Made by a program: the position numbers and the translations under genes. A DNA stretch of 64,000 bases from Histomonas meleagridis (Eukaryota > Parabasalia > Tritrichomonadida > Dientamoebidae), in contig WSYJ01000118.1 in NCBI GenBank assembly GCA_020186115.1, positions 310,001-374,000 of the forward strand, given 5' to 3'. Below the pieces are notes generated by a model. That model saw only the letters and a program-made list of their open reading frames with translations, was not told the origin of the DNA and searched no databases. How positions within the stretch are numbered: the first letter of the stretch is position 1; every line of letters begins with the position of its first letter. This document shows positions 24,204-35,634 of this stretch, piece by piece.

Positions 24204-25076
24204 CTAATTGAGAATAACATTCCATCTCCACATGAACTCTGATATATGTTCATTAAATTTTTTTTCTGGGATTCCTTCATATCTTTTATCAATTTTTTAT
24301 AGTTCCCTACGAAGTCTTTCTATCATTTGAGTGTGCGCTTTAGTTTCAGGATCAACAAAATTACATGAATGATTAACAGTTTCATGCTCGTAATCATTGT
24401 CATCATCAAGAAAGTCATACGCTTCCCAGCAATCAGAAATTATTTTAGTTCCAAGTAATATATGATTACGAATCTCTTCTTCTAATGTTTCTTTTGTTCG
24501 ATCGAGTACAACAAGACACAAGAATTGTCTATTATCAATACAAATTCTTCCAAAAATCCATACTTGATTTAAACATCGTCCGACATTATATTTTCTTCGG
24601 CACATTGAAGTTTCATCTATTTGAACAGTTTTATCAGGACCGCCAACAACAAGACCTTCTAAAAATAAAACATATGCATCACATGCATTTCGAAATAAAG
24701 TAAAATAATAAGTCACTGTGTTTCTGCTCACTTCTACTTCTCTTGCAGTATCTTTACATGAATATTTATATACCCAACAATATAATAAATAAAAAATCTT
24801 AGAAAGTGGTATTTTTGCTGAGTAATAAATACTTCCATAGAAAATACTTTTTGATCTGTGGCATTATGGGAATATAAATTTGTTTCCAAATTATTTTGAA
24901 GAATCGCTGTAGATCTGCATATCGAAATTACATTATTCACACATCATTCGATCATAAATAACTCCATTCTGTAATGCGAATTGAACAGCTGCGTTCTCAT
25001 TCGTAAAAAGCCAAAAATAAGAAAGAGTATTATCAATAAACGGGAAAGATAATTGTTGATACTGATTGTAATTCAT
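24204..25076 (-). pseudogene. Merlin (IS1595/ISXO2-like) transposase, broken
   Basis: Minus strand from ATG 25076. The N-terminus has Cys pairs (MMCE, then FPxCHRSKS) like the zinc ribbon of this family, then an HTH (TAREVEVSRNTVTYYF). The DDE core has QIDETSMCRRKYNVGR, IFGRICIDNRQ, GTKIISDCWEAYDFL and NHSCNFVDPETKAHTQMIE, all diagnostic of Merlin/ISXO2-type transposases. Beyond the TAA near 24298 the frame keeps coding (FNEHISEFMWRWN, the usual C-terminus) to TAG 24204. Five TAA/TAG codons and frame slips near 24735 break it. Terminal inverted repeats were not found. Confidence 0.75.
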
Positions 25077-26568
25077 AATAACATATAAATATTAAACGCA
25101 TAATGCATAAAATATTGAATTATTATTAATATGGAAAATAAATAAAAGCGTATACATTAAAAGAAAATTAATTTATTAGTCTGAGTCAGTAGTAATAATA
25201 ATCAAATATTATAATCAGCAAAATCAATTAATTCATATAATATTCCATAAATAGCTCAATTAATCAAATATAATATATTCTATCTAAATCCATCTGAATT
25301 TTATAAAAATAATTAGTTTAAATATATTTGTGATCGAATATATAATGATTATTGTTATCTAGACATTTAGCTCATAAAAAAATTAATAATATAATTTTAT
25401 TATATAGAATGAATGGATTTCAATATATATCAAAAAATATATGAGGGTCAATTTGTATTGACTCACATATCTCTACATCAAATGAATAAATAATATTTTG
25501 AATATTATTTTATTATATAAGATGTGTGTATTAATGAACTAGAATTTAAGTCCTTAAACTTCTATTTGATGATGAAAAAAATTTGTTTGAAATTTTGATG
25601 ATGACCAAAATTTCATTTAGAAAGTCCGAAAAAATCATGGTTGGATTTATGTCAATTTTATAATTAAATATCTCATTCTTATTTATTTGAAATATAAAAT
25701 CATGTATGTAGTATCGAAGAATCTAGTTAGAGGAAATTATATCTGCATAAGAAATAAAAATGATTTGTAAAAAATGCAAAAAAAGTGAATTTTCCATACT
25801 TATTCCAGAATACTAATAAAATGAACGACAGTAACTTAATTGAGTCATTTACATAGATCTTCCCAAAAAATTCATATGCAAGTGGAAAAAACATAGAATT
25901 TAAATATCAGACAATCCATTAAATATTATTATAAGTTTTCAAGTATGCTTCGTATAATATGGAATATGTTCGAAAGCTGATCCCATATAAATTGACTGTT
26001 TTTAGAAGAAATGAAATGGTACAACATTCAAATGAATTTTGAGAAAAATTGATGAAAGTTAGAAAAAAGTTTTTTATTTATATTATAACAAATAAAAGTC
26101 TAATGTTATATTTAATATTTGAAAGTTATAAAATTATGTTGTCAGCTAATAAAGATATCATCCGTAACTCAATGTTAATTTTATATAACAATTTATGTTT
26201 GCAACTCTACTTGATGAAAATACCCTTGTATTTCACATTATAACTGCAGTTATTTCACTTGTTTGAGTAAATAGTTATAAATTATTAGAAAATATAATCA
26301 TTTAAGAGAATTTCTTATACGAAAATCGATACATTAACTTTAAGGTGTTTCATATAAATTCGATTATATTATGATAAAATGAGATATATATATATTCATA
26401 AAATCGTAATATTTATTATTGATATATGAATGAGGGGTAAATATAAATCGATCTAAATACCCTAATTTCTGGTTAGTAAAAAATAAGTTTTAAAATATTA
26501 TATTATTATGTAGAATATGTTTATCAACAGCTAATGCATCAGCATATTATAGTTTTATTTGTATGCAT
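25077..26568. other. Non-coding, with one unrecognised coding-like stretch at 25959-26243
   Basis: Very AT-rich. On the plus strand 25959-26243 reads as a protein-like frame (EYVRKLIPYKLTVFRRNEM) with one TGA in the middle, then 64 open codons. I do not recognise it. Nothing else in this stretch looks like a gene. Confidence 0.35.
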
Positions 26569-27783
26569 TTAAGAAATCAATGCAGATATTATTATTTCTC
26601 TTTTTCGATCAAATGTCAATTTTTCCGATTTATTTTTCTTCAAATATTTGGCTTTAAGCTTTCGAACAACCTTTTTATAATATGCACGTAATGATGCAGC
26701 AATTACAACATCGAACCGTTGAATGATGTGTGTCAAATGGCAAGGAAAAGTGCATACTATAATATTATTTTTTCGGGAATTTTTTATCGCTTTTAAGTTC
26801 TCTATTGATGTATGGGAATTCAAAACGACAATATTGGCTGACCGGAGTCCATACCATTCCTTTCTTTATATGAATGAATCCAATTGGTGAAATAAACCGA
26901 ATATTCATAAAATAAATCTTGTGTCATTGAACCATTCGTATTTGCATAAATTGGGAAGTTTTTTTCATCAGATATATTTTTTAACTTCTGTGGAACATTT
27001 AATAGACCACCGATAATCAAAAATGGCATCGGGAAGTTATGATTAGTTGAAAACCTAATCACGACAGAAAAATGATCAATGATTTGATTTTGAGTTTTGA
27101 AAACCGGTCTTTTCAAATTTCAAGGTGCTGCGACCCTTGTCATGTCATTCCGATTGATTCCCATTTCATCCATATTAAAAATTGAATTTTTGGGAAATAA
27201 TAACGAAATATCTTGTGTAAATATGTTATCAAACCAAAATTAAATATTTAATGCACAAGATGCTTGTGCACGTGATATATCCAATGAATCAGATCTGACA
27301 AGCTTTAATTCGTGTTTTTTTTTCAAATTTGTACATCCAATCCACCTCGAGTTTAATTACTTCTATATTAACTTCGTTTTTGATTTTTTGTGATTTTATT
27401 AGATCAGCAAATGCATTGGCAAACTTAATTTGTTCAACTCTGAATGTATATGCTTTGTTTTGTATTTCTTCAACATTTGGTGCTATGTTTTTGTCATTTC
27501 TTTTGATAATCCATTGTAATAATTCTTCTTGATATCGTGGGTTCAAATAAAGTGCTGTTACCGAATGTTTTTTATGTTTATTTGAACCCAAATCCGCTAT
27601 TGTATCTAAACCGAGTGCGTACGATATTAAGACACCATAAAAATAATTCGTGGAAACGAAGAACTCTTTGGCAATTGGTCGTATGACACCTGGATTTTCC
27701 TCGGCTGCAGTTACCATTTGGTAGTATTTTGATATGTGTGACCTTACAGCAGCGGATAATTTTAATATTCTGCATTCCAACAA
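26569..27783 (-). pseudogene. pogo/DDE_1 (jerky/CENP-B-like) transposase, broken
   Basis: Minus strand from 27783. An HTH region (NPGVIRPIAKEFFVSTNYF) is followed by a DNA-binding linker, then IFNMDEMG (first catalytic Asp, about 27170). Next comes VVLNSHTS (about 26825), where the second catalytic Asp of LLDxHxSH is Asn, and FPCHLTHIIQRFDV (about 26715-26760), the PPHxTHxLQPLD block of pogo-like transposases. The frame shifts near 27295 and 26825, with a TAA near 27245 and a TGA near 27120. The lost second Asp and the breaks make it inactive. Confidence 0.7.
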
Positions 27784-28021
27784 TTTTATCGTATTCTAGA
27801 AGTTTTTTCTGACAGAAAAATACTTCCAGCAAATGCTATGACTTGTGAAAGGTATTTTCTAATCAATGTTATCATATTTTTTTTTATGTACGAAGATTGA
27901 TATACCAATATCTGCAGTTGGTTACTGGTGTTTATTGTGATCTTTCGCAATAACTGTTAGTAAATATATTGTTGGAAAAATACCTCTACGAATTCATTCA
28001 TCATATTTCTCATTATTTGAT

Positions 28022-28291
28022 ATGAGATATTATCCTAGCCGAGAAAAATTATTAATGAAATTAATGCCTAGTTATAAGAATATTGTAATAGCGCCTATGT
28101 GTGATGAAGGAACTTCATCAGCAAAAAGTGTCGTTGAATGGATGCTCCACAGACATACTTAGACAACTGATAAAGTCATAATTAAATTAGCATTATATTT
28201 GATAATCAATGTTTTTAATGCATTAGCCGCTAAGTATATTCAGATTCCGATGTTATTTCCAATCCATGTGTGTGAAATAATAGATTTATGA
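28022..28291 (+). pseudogene. Maverick capsid-region protein, internally deleted copy
   Basis: Starts MRYYPSREKLL and contains YKNIVIAPMCDEG and IKLALYLIINVFNALAAKY. It is clearly homologous to the longer copy at 37454 (MRYHPN..., LQNLVIAPVCDHE, IKLATYLLRRDVSNALAAKL) but lacks a central block. A TAG at 28160 aligns with a CAA Gln codon at 37709 in the other copy. It ends in TGA. The function is inferred from Maverick context (structural protein); I do not recognise a fold. Confidence 0.5.
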
Positions 28292-28781
28292 AAAAACAAA
28301 ATAATCATTAAAAAAATTAGATTGAGTTTCTCATAATACACAAAAAATAATTAACTATTGAATGAGATAGATAGATAATAGAAAAGATAATTGTGAGATT
28401 AGATTGGAAACATTTCAGAAGTTGATGAAATATAATATAACGATCATATTAATCATTATGTTGAAGAATATTTTCCGAATAAAGAAAAAATTTCGATTAT
28501 GTCAAAAGTCAAATCGTTTCAATAAGTCAAAAAAAGAATGATACGTCAAGCTGACATCATCTTCGCGCTCGGGGGAACCCGAAGCCAAAAAATTACAAAC
28601 GTTCATAATACACAGAAACAAAATGAAAAAATAAAACTTAAAAGAATTATAAAAATTTAAAAATCATAACAGAAAAATGATGTCATCAAAATTTGATGAC
28701 AAAAGATATTTCGTCTCTAAAAAATTATTATATATGAAAAGTTTGATTAATTAAAAAGTTGAAAATGATTTATTAATCCCA
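28292..28781. other. Non-coding, with a GC-richer hairpin at 28564-28588
   Basis: No gene seen. A compact GC-richer island includes CTCGGGGGAACCCGAAGC, which can fold as a short stem closed by a GGAA tetraloop. It stands out in AT-rich surroundings and may be part of an element end. Confidence 0.4.
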
Positions 28782-29163
28782 ATGAATCAACAAACAATGA
28801 ATAAGCTTTCATGGAGTTATAAAAAATCAAACGTCAAAATATATAATTTTCACAAAAAAATATTTGTTGCTGATAAAAAACCTTCATCAATTTAATATAT
28901 AAAAGTTCCTCAAACAAAAAGTTTTTTTGGATACACTTAAAAAAAAATGAAATATATCTTCGTTTGGGAGAACTTCAAGAAGTTATCAATCCATTAAAAT
29001 TATGAAAAGGGATTAATTTATCAAAATATTAGGAATTTTCGTGTGTGTGAACTGATGCAAGAGATAATGTTTGGATATGAATGTTTTGATGGAGAATATC
29101 GATATTTTGGGTATATTGCTGAAATAAAAAAATTTGAAATTCATTTATCTAAAATCATTTAAG
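28782..29163 (+). pseudogene. Maverick protein fragment, copy of the 30283 frame
   Basis: From ATG 28782 the frame (MNQQTMNKLSWSYKKSN) matches the frame from 30283 (MNQQTIYKLSLSYKKSNGK) over about 45 codons. It then runs on through TAA codons to MQEIMFGYECFDGEYRYFGY (from about 29053). I do not know the protein. The paired copies show that this zone holds two overlapping element remnants or an internal duplication. Confidence 0.4.
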
Positions 29164-29269
29164 GTAAAAATATATGAAATCTACACGTCAATTAATCAAG
29201 ATTTGAACGTTACCTAAAGGTTAACGGATCGCTGATCTCCAATAGCTTTAGCTGTCGCGGTAATATTGA

Positions 29270-29867
29270 ATGTTTAATTATCACGGTATTGATTTAGATG
29301 AATTATCAGTGATAAATAATGATATATATAATATTAACGATAAATTAACAGGAATTGATTATAATATAGATTATGTCGATACAAATGAAGATATGAATGA
29401 TGATTATGATTGTAGCGGAATAGAACATTACGTAGGTTCTGATGATAATATTGATACTTGTCTCAGATTCGAAGTTTGTGATTGCAAAAAAGTAAATATT
29501 CAGAATCGATAATATTAGTCGTAATAATATTAATATAAATCGTATGCCTCCTATTAATAATATTTATGTTAATAACTTGTCATTAAAAAATCATACTCAT
29601 GATACTATTAATAATGATTAAAATGTCAATGTAATATATTGTGAAACAATTAAAGCAAAATTACCTGAAGAATAATTTCATTAAAACGGATATTATATCT
29701 CAAACAGTATTGGCGAAGGTTCTAACTCAACAGTAAAAAGCAATAGTTTTTATGAAAAATCTATTGGAATCTGTACCGCAAAACATAACTTTGTTTACAA
29801 ATCATAAGATTGCGAGCAAAACTCCGCTTAAGCGGATGCTTTTATTTTTGTGGAATCAAATGTATGA
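29270..29867 (+). pseudogene. Phage-tail-fibre-like Maverick protein, copy 1
   Basis: An acidic N-terminal stretch of 80 codons from ATG 29270 is followed, after one frame shift near 29510, by NNLSLKNHTHDTINN and SNSIGEGSNSTV, then SIGICTAKHNFVYKS, ending in TGA 29865. LKNHTH is the His-containing motif repeated in tail-fibre and collar proteins of bacteriophages. The Ser-Ile-Gly/Ala pattern recalls beta-prism heads of tail fibres and YadA-like adhesins. Five TAA codons and no TGA interrupt it. A second copy lies on the minus strand at 31511-32394. A role as surface fibre of a virus-like element is inference. Confidence 0.45.
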
Positions 29868-30282
29868 ACATTCGTTATTTTCCAATAGACTGTTACTTCA
29901 AGCATTTCTTATATCTCATCTTTCCGAATGCTGTATTTGAACACATGTGGTTCATTAAAACCATTCATTCTAAATTCCGAGATTTCAATAAAAAAAAAAA
30001 TTAATCCAGGATTTTTTCCTTACATCAACACGTCAGATATAGATTTGAGATAATTTGTAATATTTACAGATTTTAATGATACTAATATGTATGTATCATG
30101 TAAAATTCAAGCATTAATTGCTTCAAAAGTATTGAAATGAGATAAATATAAATTATTGAGAACTTTTATTCAAACGCAAACGGTCCCAAGAAGTGAGTTG
30201 GAATGAATTACTGATTAAATTAAAAATCACAATGTAAGTCAGAATATTTTATATAATGATACAAAATAAACTTTTAATTTCA
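29868..30282. other. No gene recognised
   Basis: AT-rich stretch between the tail-fibre-like copy and the polymerase-side fragment. Short frames only. Confidence 0.4.
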
Positions 30283-30450
30283 ATGAATCAACAAACAATA
30301 TATAAGCTTTCATTAAGTTATAAGAAATCAAACGGAAAAACATATAATTCTTACAGTAAAATATTTGTCCCGAATAAAAAAATCATGATCTTTGTTTGTC
30401 AAAAAAATGTATCAAACAAAAAGTTTATTTATATTTATATTCCGGAGTGA
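30283..30450 (+). pseudogene. Maverick protein fragment, second copy of the 28782 frame
   Basis: From ATG 30283, MNQQTIYKLSLSYKKSNGK to FVPNKK. It is similar at DNA and protein level to 28782-28920. It runs into the DNA polymerase B fragment after a frame change near 30390. The product is unknown. Confidence 0.4.
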
Positions 30451-31241
30451 GTGAAAATAAAATAAGGTGTGGAATTCATTGTCCAAAAATTATTTGGATT
30501 AAGATTTATTTGAAACAAAAACTTTATTACATCGACAAATGCGGAGCGAATATGTCAAGTGTTCAATCAATTCCTGCTGTACTTCGATACACAAACCGAA
30601 GCTTTAAAGACAAAAACACCAAGATTAGAGAGTTAATAGAAAAATTATATGAGGCAAGAATGAAAGCATAATTAAACGGAAAAATTGTCAACAACATTGA
30701 AATTCATATGAATTCATGTTTTGGTTATCCAATACAAAAGCCAAAAGTTATAAAACATAAATTTGTAAATGACGTATATAAGTATATTGATGAATTCGCG
30801 TATTATGTATTAAAATACACGTATGAAGCTGACGGAATTTAAGGATTAGTTGATAACGTGAATTTTTATGTTGAAAATTTCACTTATCTTCAATCCACGA
30901 AAAGTGTTTAAGATGATTCTAAATACGAAATAAATTTAATGAATAATCTTGTTAACATCTATTATTCATTCGTTGATTCCGCGTTAATATCATAAGAAGA
31001 TTTTATGTTATTGAAAGATAAAGGATTTGATGGTAATGAATTCGGAAAATTCAAGATTGAACATGTATTTACAGAAATATACTTAAAATCTCCGGAAAAT
31101 TGGAATGGTAAGCATGAAGACAGAATACTGTAAAAATTCGAGTGATCCGATAAGAAAATTACTGAGTATTATGAGCAGAAGATGATTACAATAAGTCATA
31201 TCAACTTGGTTATATTGGTTATTAATAACCTAATTAATTAG
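30396..31241 (+). pseudogene. Maverick protein-primed DNA polymerase B fragment 1
   Basis: One frame of about 280 codons. It contains VSENKIRCGIHCPKIIW, then IRELIEKLYEARMKA followed by IHMNSCFGYPIQKP, the KxxxNSxYG-type motif B of family B polymerases in Maverick form, then FGKFKIEHVFTEIYL. The palm Asp-Thr-Asp block appears altered (SFVDSALIS). Five TAA codons and one TGA (about 31145) interrupt it and there is no frameshift. The exonuclease and upstream parts are missing. It corresponds well to the minus-strand fragment at 39296-39717. It would replicate the element, but this copy is incomplete. Confidence 0.55.
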
Positions 31242-31510
31242 GTCACTTTAAAATATAATATATACTCATAAAAATTTATTTTAAATCACTCGATAATTGG
31301 ATTGGTGAAAATATTGATAAATATATATCATGTTAATTAACATTATTAATAATGAGTATTAAAATATAAGTATTAATCGCGAAAATCTCATAAAAACATT
31401 TATTGAATTATATAAATAGAGTTATATTTTTACATATCGAATCTCATATTTGATTTGAATTATTTGACATAACATTAATACCAAAACTATTATATAAAAA
31501 TCCTGCCCAT

Positions 31511-32394
31511 CTAAAATTTTTTATTTGACTCACAATTTGAGCTATATGCTGTATCAGCAGCTGTAGAAAATGTATCTATATCAAATATACTATCAACAGA
31601 ACTTTCTTTATATGTGGTTTCACCTGGCGGTCCCATTAAAATTTCTTGTATGTCTTTATCAATGATCATTTGTTTTGTTATATTGTATTCTGTTTTTAAT
31701 TCTCCATCATTATTAATTATACCATAAGTACGTCCGCTATCTTCTAACATGATACGATCATCATTAAAAGAATTTATTAATGTATTTATAATTAATACTT
31801 ACAGAGTTAGCATTAGTTAGATAATCACTATTAATATGATTTAAAGGAGGGTATTTGTCGTCGTGATTATGTGTGTTTAATGTTATATTATTTGTAGAAA
31901 TATGATTAATACTATTTACTGTTATATTACCGTTATTATTACAACGAAATGTCCTATCATATATTGCTTGAAAACTTAATGTATATCGGTCATTGCTCTA
32001 ATTCTCCACGTATTATCTTTATTATAATCATCTTTATAATGAAAATCAATATACTCACCCACTTCCATGACTCCATCTAATTTAATGATCGCGATTGATT
32101 AAATATTTACTGTTGAATTAGAACCTCCGCCAATACTGTTTGAGATATAATATAATATTTTTTAATAATGTTTGCAACTATACTTCCATTAATAGCTAAA
32201 TCATTATTATTGATAATTATATGTGTGTGATTTTTTAATGCAAAATCACTGATAGAATAACTATTGATGGTATCGATAATTAAATTTGTAATTGAAACAT
32301 CATTACTATCTTCATTGTTGTTAACCAATTGTTTGTATAAATCTATAACTCTATTTATATTATCAAACATTTCAATTATATCTGCATTTTTCAT
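31511..32394 (-). pseudogene. Phage-tail-fibre-like Maverick protein, copy 2
   Basis: From ATG 32394: an N-terminal helical part (MFDNINRVIDLYKQLV), then SDFALKNHTHIIINNNDLAI, SNSIGGGSNSTV, a globular part with WRIRAM, then LNTHNHDDKYPPLNH (about 31840-31885). It finishes with a 79-codon open frame (31750-31511) that includes a Gly-Pro-Pro-Gly turn. HTH and HNHDDKY are signature motifs of bacteriophage tail-fibre proteins. Frame changes occur near 32155, 32000 and 31760 and one TAA is in frame. If UAR were read, the end would move to TGA 31388. Copy 1 lies inverted at 29270. I infer an element surface fibre. Confidence 0.5.
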
Positions 32395-33083
32395 TATATT
32401 ATCTCCAGTAAGTATACTCCATATGAAGTATTACAGTTTGAAGTAACTCAACCTGATAGTGTGTCAGTGGTTCTTCACCTAATCCAAGTATCATTAAAAT
32501 ACAAGTTATGACACAAATTACTTTATTTGAAAATTTAACGTCAATTTTTAATAGTTATAATAATGCATTCGCGAGTTATAGATTATTTTATTGATAAGAA
32601 GATTCAAGCAGTTTATATTATGCATGATCTTAATTTTATTTTATTTTCGGCACATGTTACCGTAAAACTCGACCGTTAATCCTAATTTTCAATCATCCTC
32701 TCGTCGTTAATGCTTTATTTTATGTAGCGAGGGATTGAGCGAGTGCGCAGCACGATGCTCAAATAGCTCTGTGTGTGTAAACGTGTTTTTGAGAAAAACC
32801 TTGGCGAAGGCTTTACCCTTGAATTGGGGCGAGATATTCCAATATTAATCGAAAATTTTATCCAATTTAATTTCGACATTGCAATGTCCAACTATTGAAT
32901 CAGAAACATGCATGTTCAATTAAAAACAATAAGTTCGGCAAAGATTAAATTAGATGAAAAATATCCAATTCATTTAAGAAAGCTCAGTTCAACAAAACAT
33001 TAGTGAATGATATAGATCATTAAGTTTTTCTGGTGAATTTAATTCTTATGTTAAGGATTGGACCCAATATTGATATAATAATA
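32395..33083. other. No gene recognised; GC-richer islands
   Basis: A GC-richer patch at about 32735-32840 contains a GTGTGTGT run and a short stem CCTT-GGCG-AAGG. Otherwise the sequence is AT-rich without a convincing frame. Confidence 0.35.
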
Positions 33084-33551
33084 TTAATTTATTTTTATCA
33101 TCTTGAAATTTTTAAAGAAATTAATAAAAATATGGCATTTCCCCATGACATAGATATCTATGCCAATCAATATTAATTTTAAATGATCTGGGATATCTTC
33201 TGGTAGCCATTTATTAATTTCTTTATCATTTTCCAAATACTCTTTATTCATTTCAAATAAACTTCGAATATTATGATTTTCAATATTAATCATAAAATAT
33301 CTTTCATTATAGCCTTCTAATAATTGAGGACTAAATTTTGGAATAATTTTTATATAATTTGTATAAATAGTATTTGTCAATAAATTTTGAATAAAATAAT
33401 TTTTATCATTCGTGTTATATGAAACAAATTTTAAATTATATTGTATCTTTGTATATTTATTTCTTGTAATGATTATTTTAGGCATTACTGGAAGTTGTAT
33501 AATCATTATTTTATTTTTATTTGGATCATTATAATGATTATAATTTGTCAT
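33084..33551 (-). CDS. Hypothetical 155-residue protein
   Basis: An uninterrupted frame from ATG 33551, Asn/Ile/Lys-rich, with a Pro-containing start (IIQLPVMPKIIITRNKY) and a hydrophobic segment near the end (LKLILIGIDIYVMGK). I do not recognise it. It is one of the few intact frames in this zone. It lies just left of the mariner insertion, and on the other side of that insertion a short frame begins on the plus strand at 34938, so the mariner seems to have landed between two divergent frames. Confidence 0.4.
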   Translation of the reverse strand: MTNYNHYNDPNKNKIMIIQLPVMPKIIITRNKYTKIQYNLKFVSYNTNDKNYFIQNLLTNTIYTNYIKIIPKFSPQLLEGYNERYFMINIENHNIRSLFEMNKEYLENDKEINKWLPEDIPDHLKLILIGIDIYVMGKCHIFINFFKNFKMIKIN

Positions 33552-33605
33552 AGTTTAGTTTCAAAAATTCATTGTAATTTAATAAAATTTGAATCATTTC
33601 TATTA

Positions 33606-34934
33606 AGGAGCGGTCCAAAAGGAATGACTCCATTCTTTTTTCGATGAATAACAGAATATTAATTTTTTCTATCAACTTTATTGATGATATTACTCTTTAT
33701 GATTCTTAATCACCCATTCAAGTCTCTTGATCCATGCTTCAAACACCATTTGAAGCTCTTCAAAAGTGATACCGTCGTATATGCGTATAATTTCATTTTT
33801 TAAATCTTTTCATGAATTTATCTCCACACCCTTTATATTTTTCTTTGACATTCCGATAAACCAAAAATCACATGGACTTAGATCTGGTGAATAAGGTAAG
33901 TGAGGAATTCTATTAATTCTTTCTATATTTAATTTTTGAGCAACAAGTGATCAATTATGTATCGGGGAGTTATCCATATGAATCTTTATATTTTTCAAAA
34001 ATGGTTGTTTCTTGTCATGATCAACATTTTCGTGAAATTGTGGAATCATATAATTAATAAAATATTGCTGATTAAATTTGTGATTAGAAAATAATGCATC
34101 AATGCAAAGCATTTTCGTCCCATTGAAGATAATTGTGAACATTGTTTTTTTGGATAGAATTTTCTTAGAGACTATCGGTGGCAACATATCACGTGATTCT
34201 TCATACATTTTTTTATGTTCATATTCATAAAAGAACCACGACTCGTCACCAGTCATAATTGAATTATATAAGTTTTTTCTAGCTTTGATTAATTCTTTTG
34301 AAATTTCTTTAAAATACTCAACTTTTTTTTCCTTATCGTCTTCCGATAGCATATGGGGGATCCATTTTCTTCGATACTTTTTTAAACCAAGGTCGTTAAT
34401 TAAAACTGATTTAATAGCAGTAGGAGAATTACCTAGTTCTGTTGCAATATATTTTGCTGATAAGAATGATTGTTCTTCAAGCATTTCTCGAATTTGATCC
34501 GCTACATTATTTTTAGACCTTCCGCATCTTGGTGAATCATTGCAACTTTGGTCACCTGAAGAAAATTTTTTACACCATCGTTTAACGCTTGAAAGAGATA
34601 TATCGATTTCAGGAAGAGCAGTATTTATTTCTTTGTAAATTTACAATTGATAGATATCCCATTCCTTGTAGAAAATAATATTTAACAACAATTTTTTTTT
34701 GAGCTCCGACTTTTCCATTAAATTTTGTGATGGAAAAAGTGACGTTTTTGAATCGGGTAAAAAGATTTAATCACTCATAAGTGAATTATAATTCAACAAG
34801 TGTACAAAATTTTTAAATAACAACAAAACACACATCGAGTTCATTAATTGTAGTTTTTATTTATATGTAGTTCATTATTATGGATCAAGTAGATGTCGAA
34901 AAAAGGGGGTGAGGTCAGTACTTTTTGGACCCCC
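33606..34934. mobile_element. Mariner element with terminal inverted repeats and TA duplication
   Basis: A 1329-bp unit flanked by TA on both sides (33604-33605 and 34935-34936). The left end begins AGGAGCGGTCCAAAAG and the right end, read inward on the minus strand, begins GGGGGTCCAAAAAG. They are imperfect inverted repeats sharing GGTCCAAAA and then a TGAC(T)C block. The length and TA target are standard for mariner. The single gene is on the minus strand. Trichomonas is known to carry mariner elements (Tvmar1); I infer a relative. Confidence 0.8.
33690..34718 (-). pseudogene. Mariner transposase (DD34D), three premature stops
   Basis: 342 codons in one unbroken frame from ATG 34718 to TAA 33690, the usual mariner transposase length. 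The N-terminal region has paired HTH segments (SLSSVKRWCKKF, and YIATELGNSPTAIKSVL). The catalytic triad is intact: TGDESWFFY (first D), IHMDNSP (second D), then PYSPDLSPCDFW (third D, 34 residues after the second). Three premature stops break it: a TAA near 34660 and two TGA codons, near 33950 and 33780. There are no frameshifts, so it is among the youngest transposon copies here. Unlike in the Maverick genes, TGA is the commoner stop. Confidence 0.85.
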
Positions 34935-34937
34935 TAT

Positions 34938-35138
34938 ATGTCTAATTATAAACCTGAGGTTATAGAAATTTTTTACAACTAAAATAGGTTAGATATTCCT
35001 GAAATTACAAATTTAATAGATAAACAAAAAAGGGTGTCATTTACGAATGCAATTATATTTGAGAAACCAATACCATTTTCGACTTTAAGACAAAATAGTG
35101 AAATATATGTTATACCTTATGAAAAAGAAAATAAATAA
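34938..35138 (+). CDS. Hypothetical short protein next to mariner, one in-frame TAA
   Basis: Starts MSNYKPEVIEIFYN immediately outside the mariner right end. A TAA follows, and then an open frame RLDIPEITNLIDKQKR to TAA 35136. It looks coding but I do not recognise it. It may be the divergent partner of the 33084-33551 frame, separated by the mariner insertion. Confidence 0.3.
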
Positions 35139-35328
35139 AATACATATTATTTATTTGTGTATTTAATTCTTTAACATATTGTTTTACTGACCATAATGAA
35201 AAAAAAACATTAGTAACATAAATTGTCTTCTTCGTATTGCTTTAAGCATTGTCAACAGGTTAAGTGTTAAAATTATTGAAATAATCATCATAGAAATCAA
35301 ATGTAAAACAAAAAATCATCCTCAGACA

Positions 35329-35634
35329 TTAAAAAAATGAAGTGATTATTGTTTTTATTCGAACTAAAGCTTTAAAACTATCGGGATCGATAGAATTCAT
35401 ATCAAATATCGATTTGAATTCATGATTATCAGGTATTTTATGTGATATAAGTATATCATTAACTTCATCTTCCTTTGATTCATATAGAAATGCTTGATGC
35501 CATCTCCCGAAATTACTTTCTAATTGAATTAAATGAATCTCTAAATGATGGATATTATTAGTAAGTGGTGGCTTTTTGTTATCAGTTATTGGTATTGATA
35601 CTTTGATAATTTTTTGATTGAAGAATTCGATCAA
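35329..35634 (-). CDS. Hypothetical protein, about 100 residues
   Basis: Open minus-strand frame that looks coding (LTNNIHHLEIHLIQLESNFG, WHQAFLYESKEDEVND). The first codon in this span is TTG, and no ATG precedes it before a stop about 50 nt upstream, so the start is uncertain or the gene is a fragment. I do not recognise the family. It sits inside the Maverick-rich zone. Confidence 0.35.
   Translation of the reverse strand: MIEFFNQKIIKVSIPITDNKKPPLTNNIHHLEIHLIQLESNFGRWHQAFLYESKEDEVNDILISHKIPDNHEFKSIFDMNSIDPDSFKALVRIKTIITSFF

Noticed and set aside
29752-30004. Two overlapping plus-strand frames of about 60 codons
   Set aside because: They are out of frame with the tail-fibre-like sequence that crosses the same DNA.
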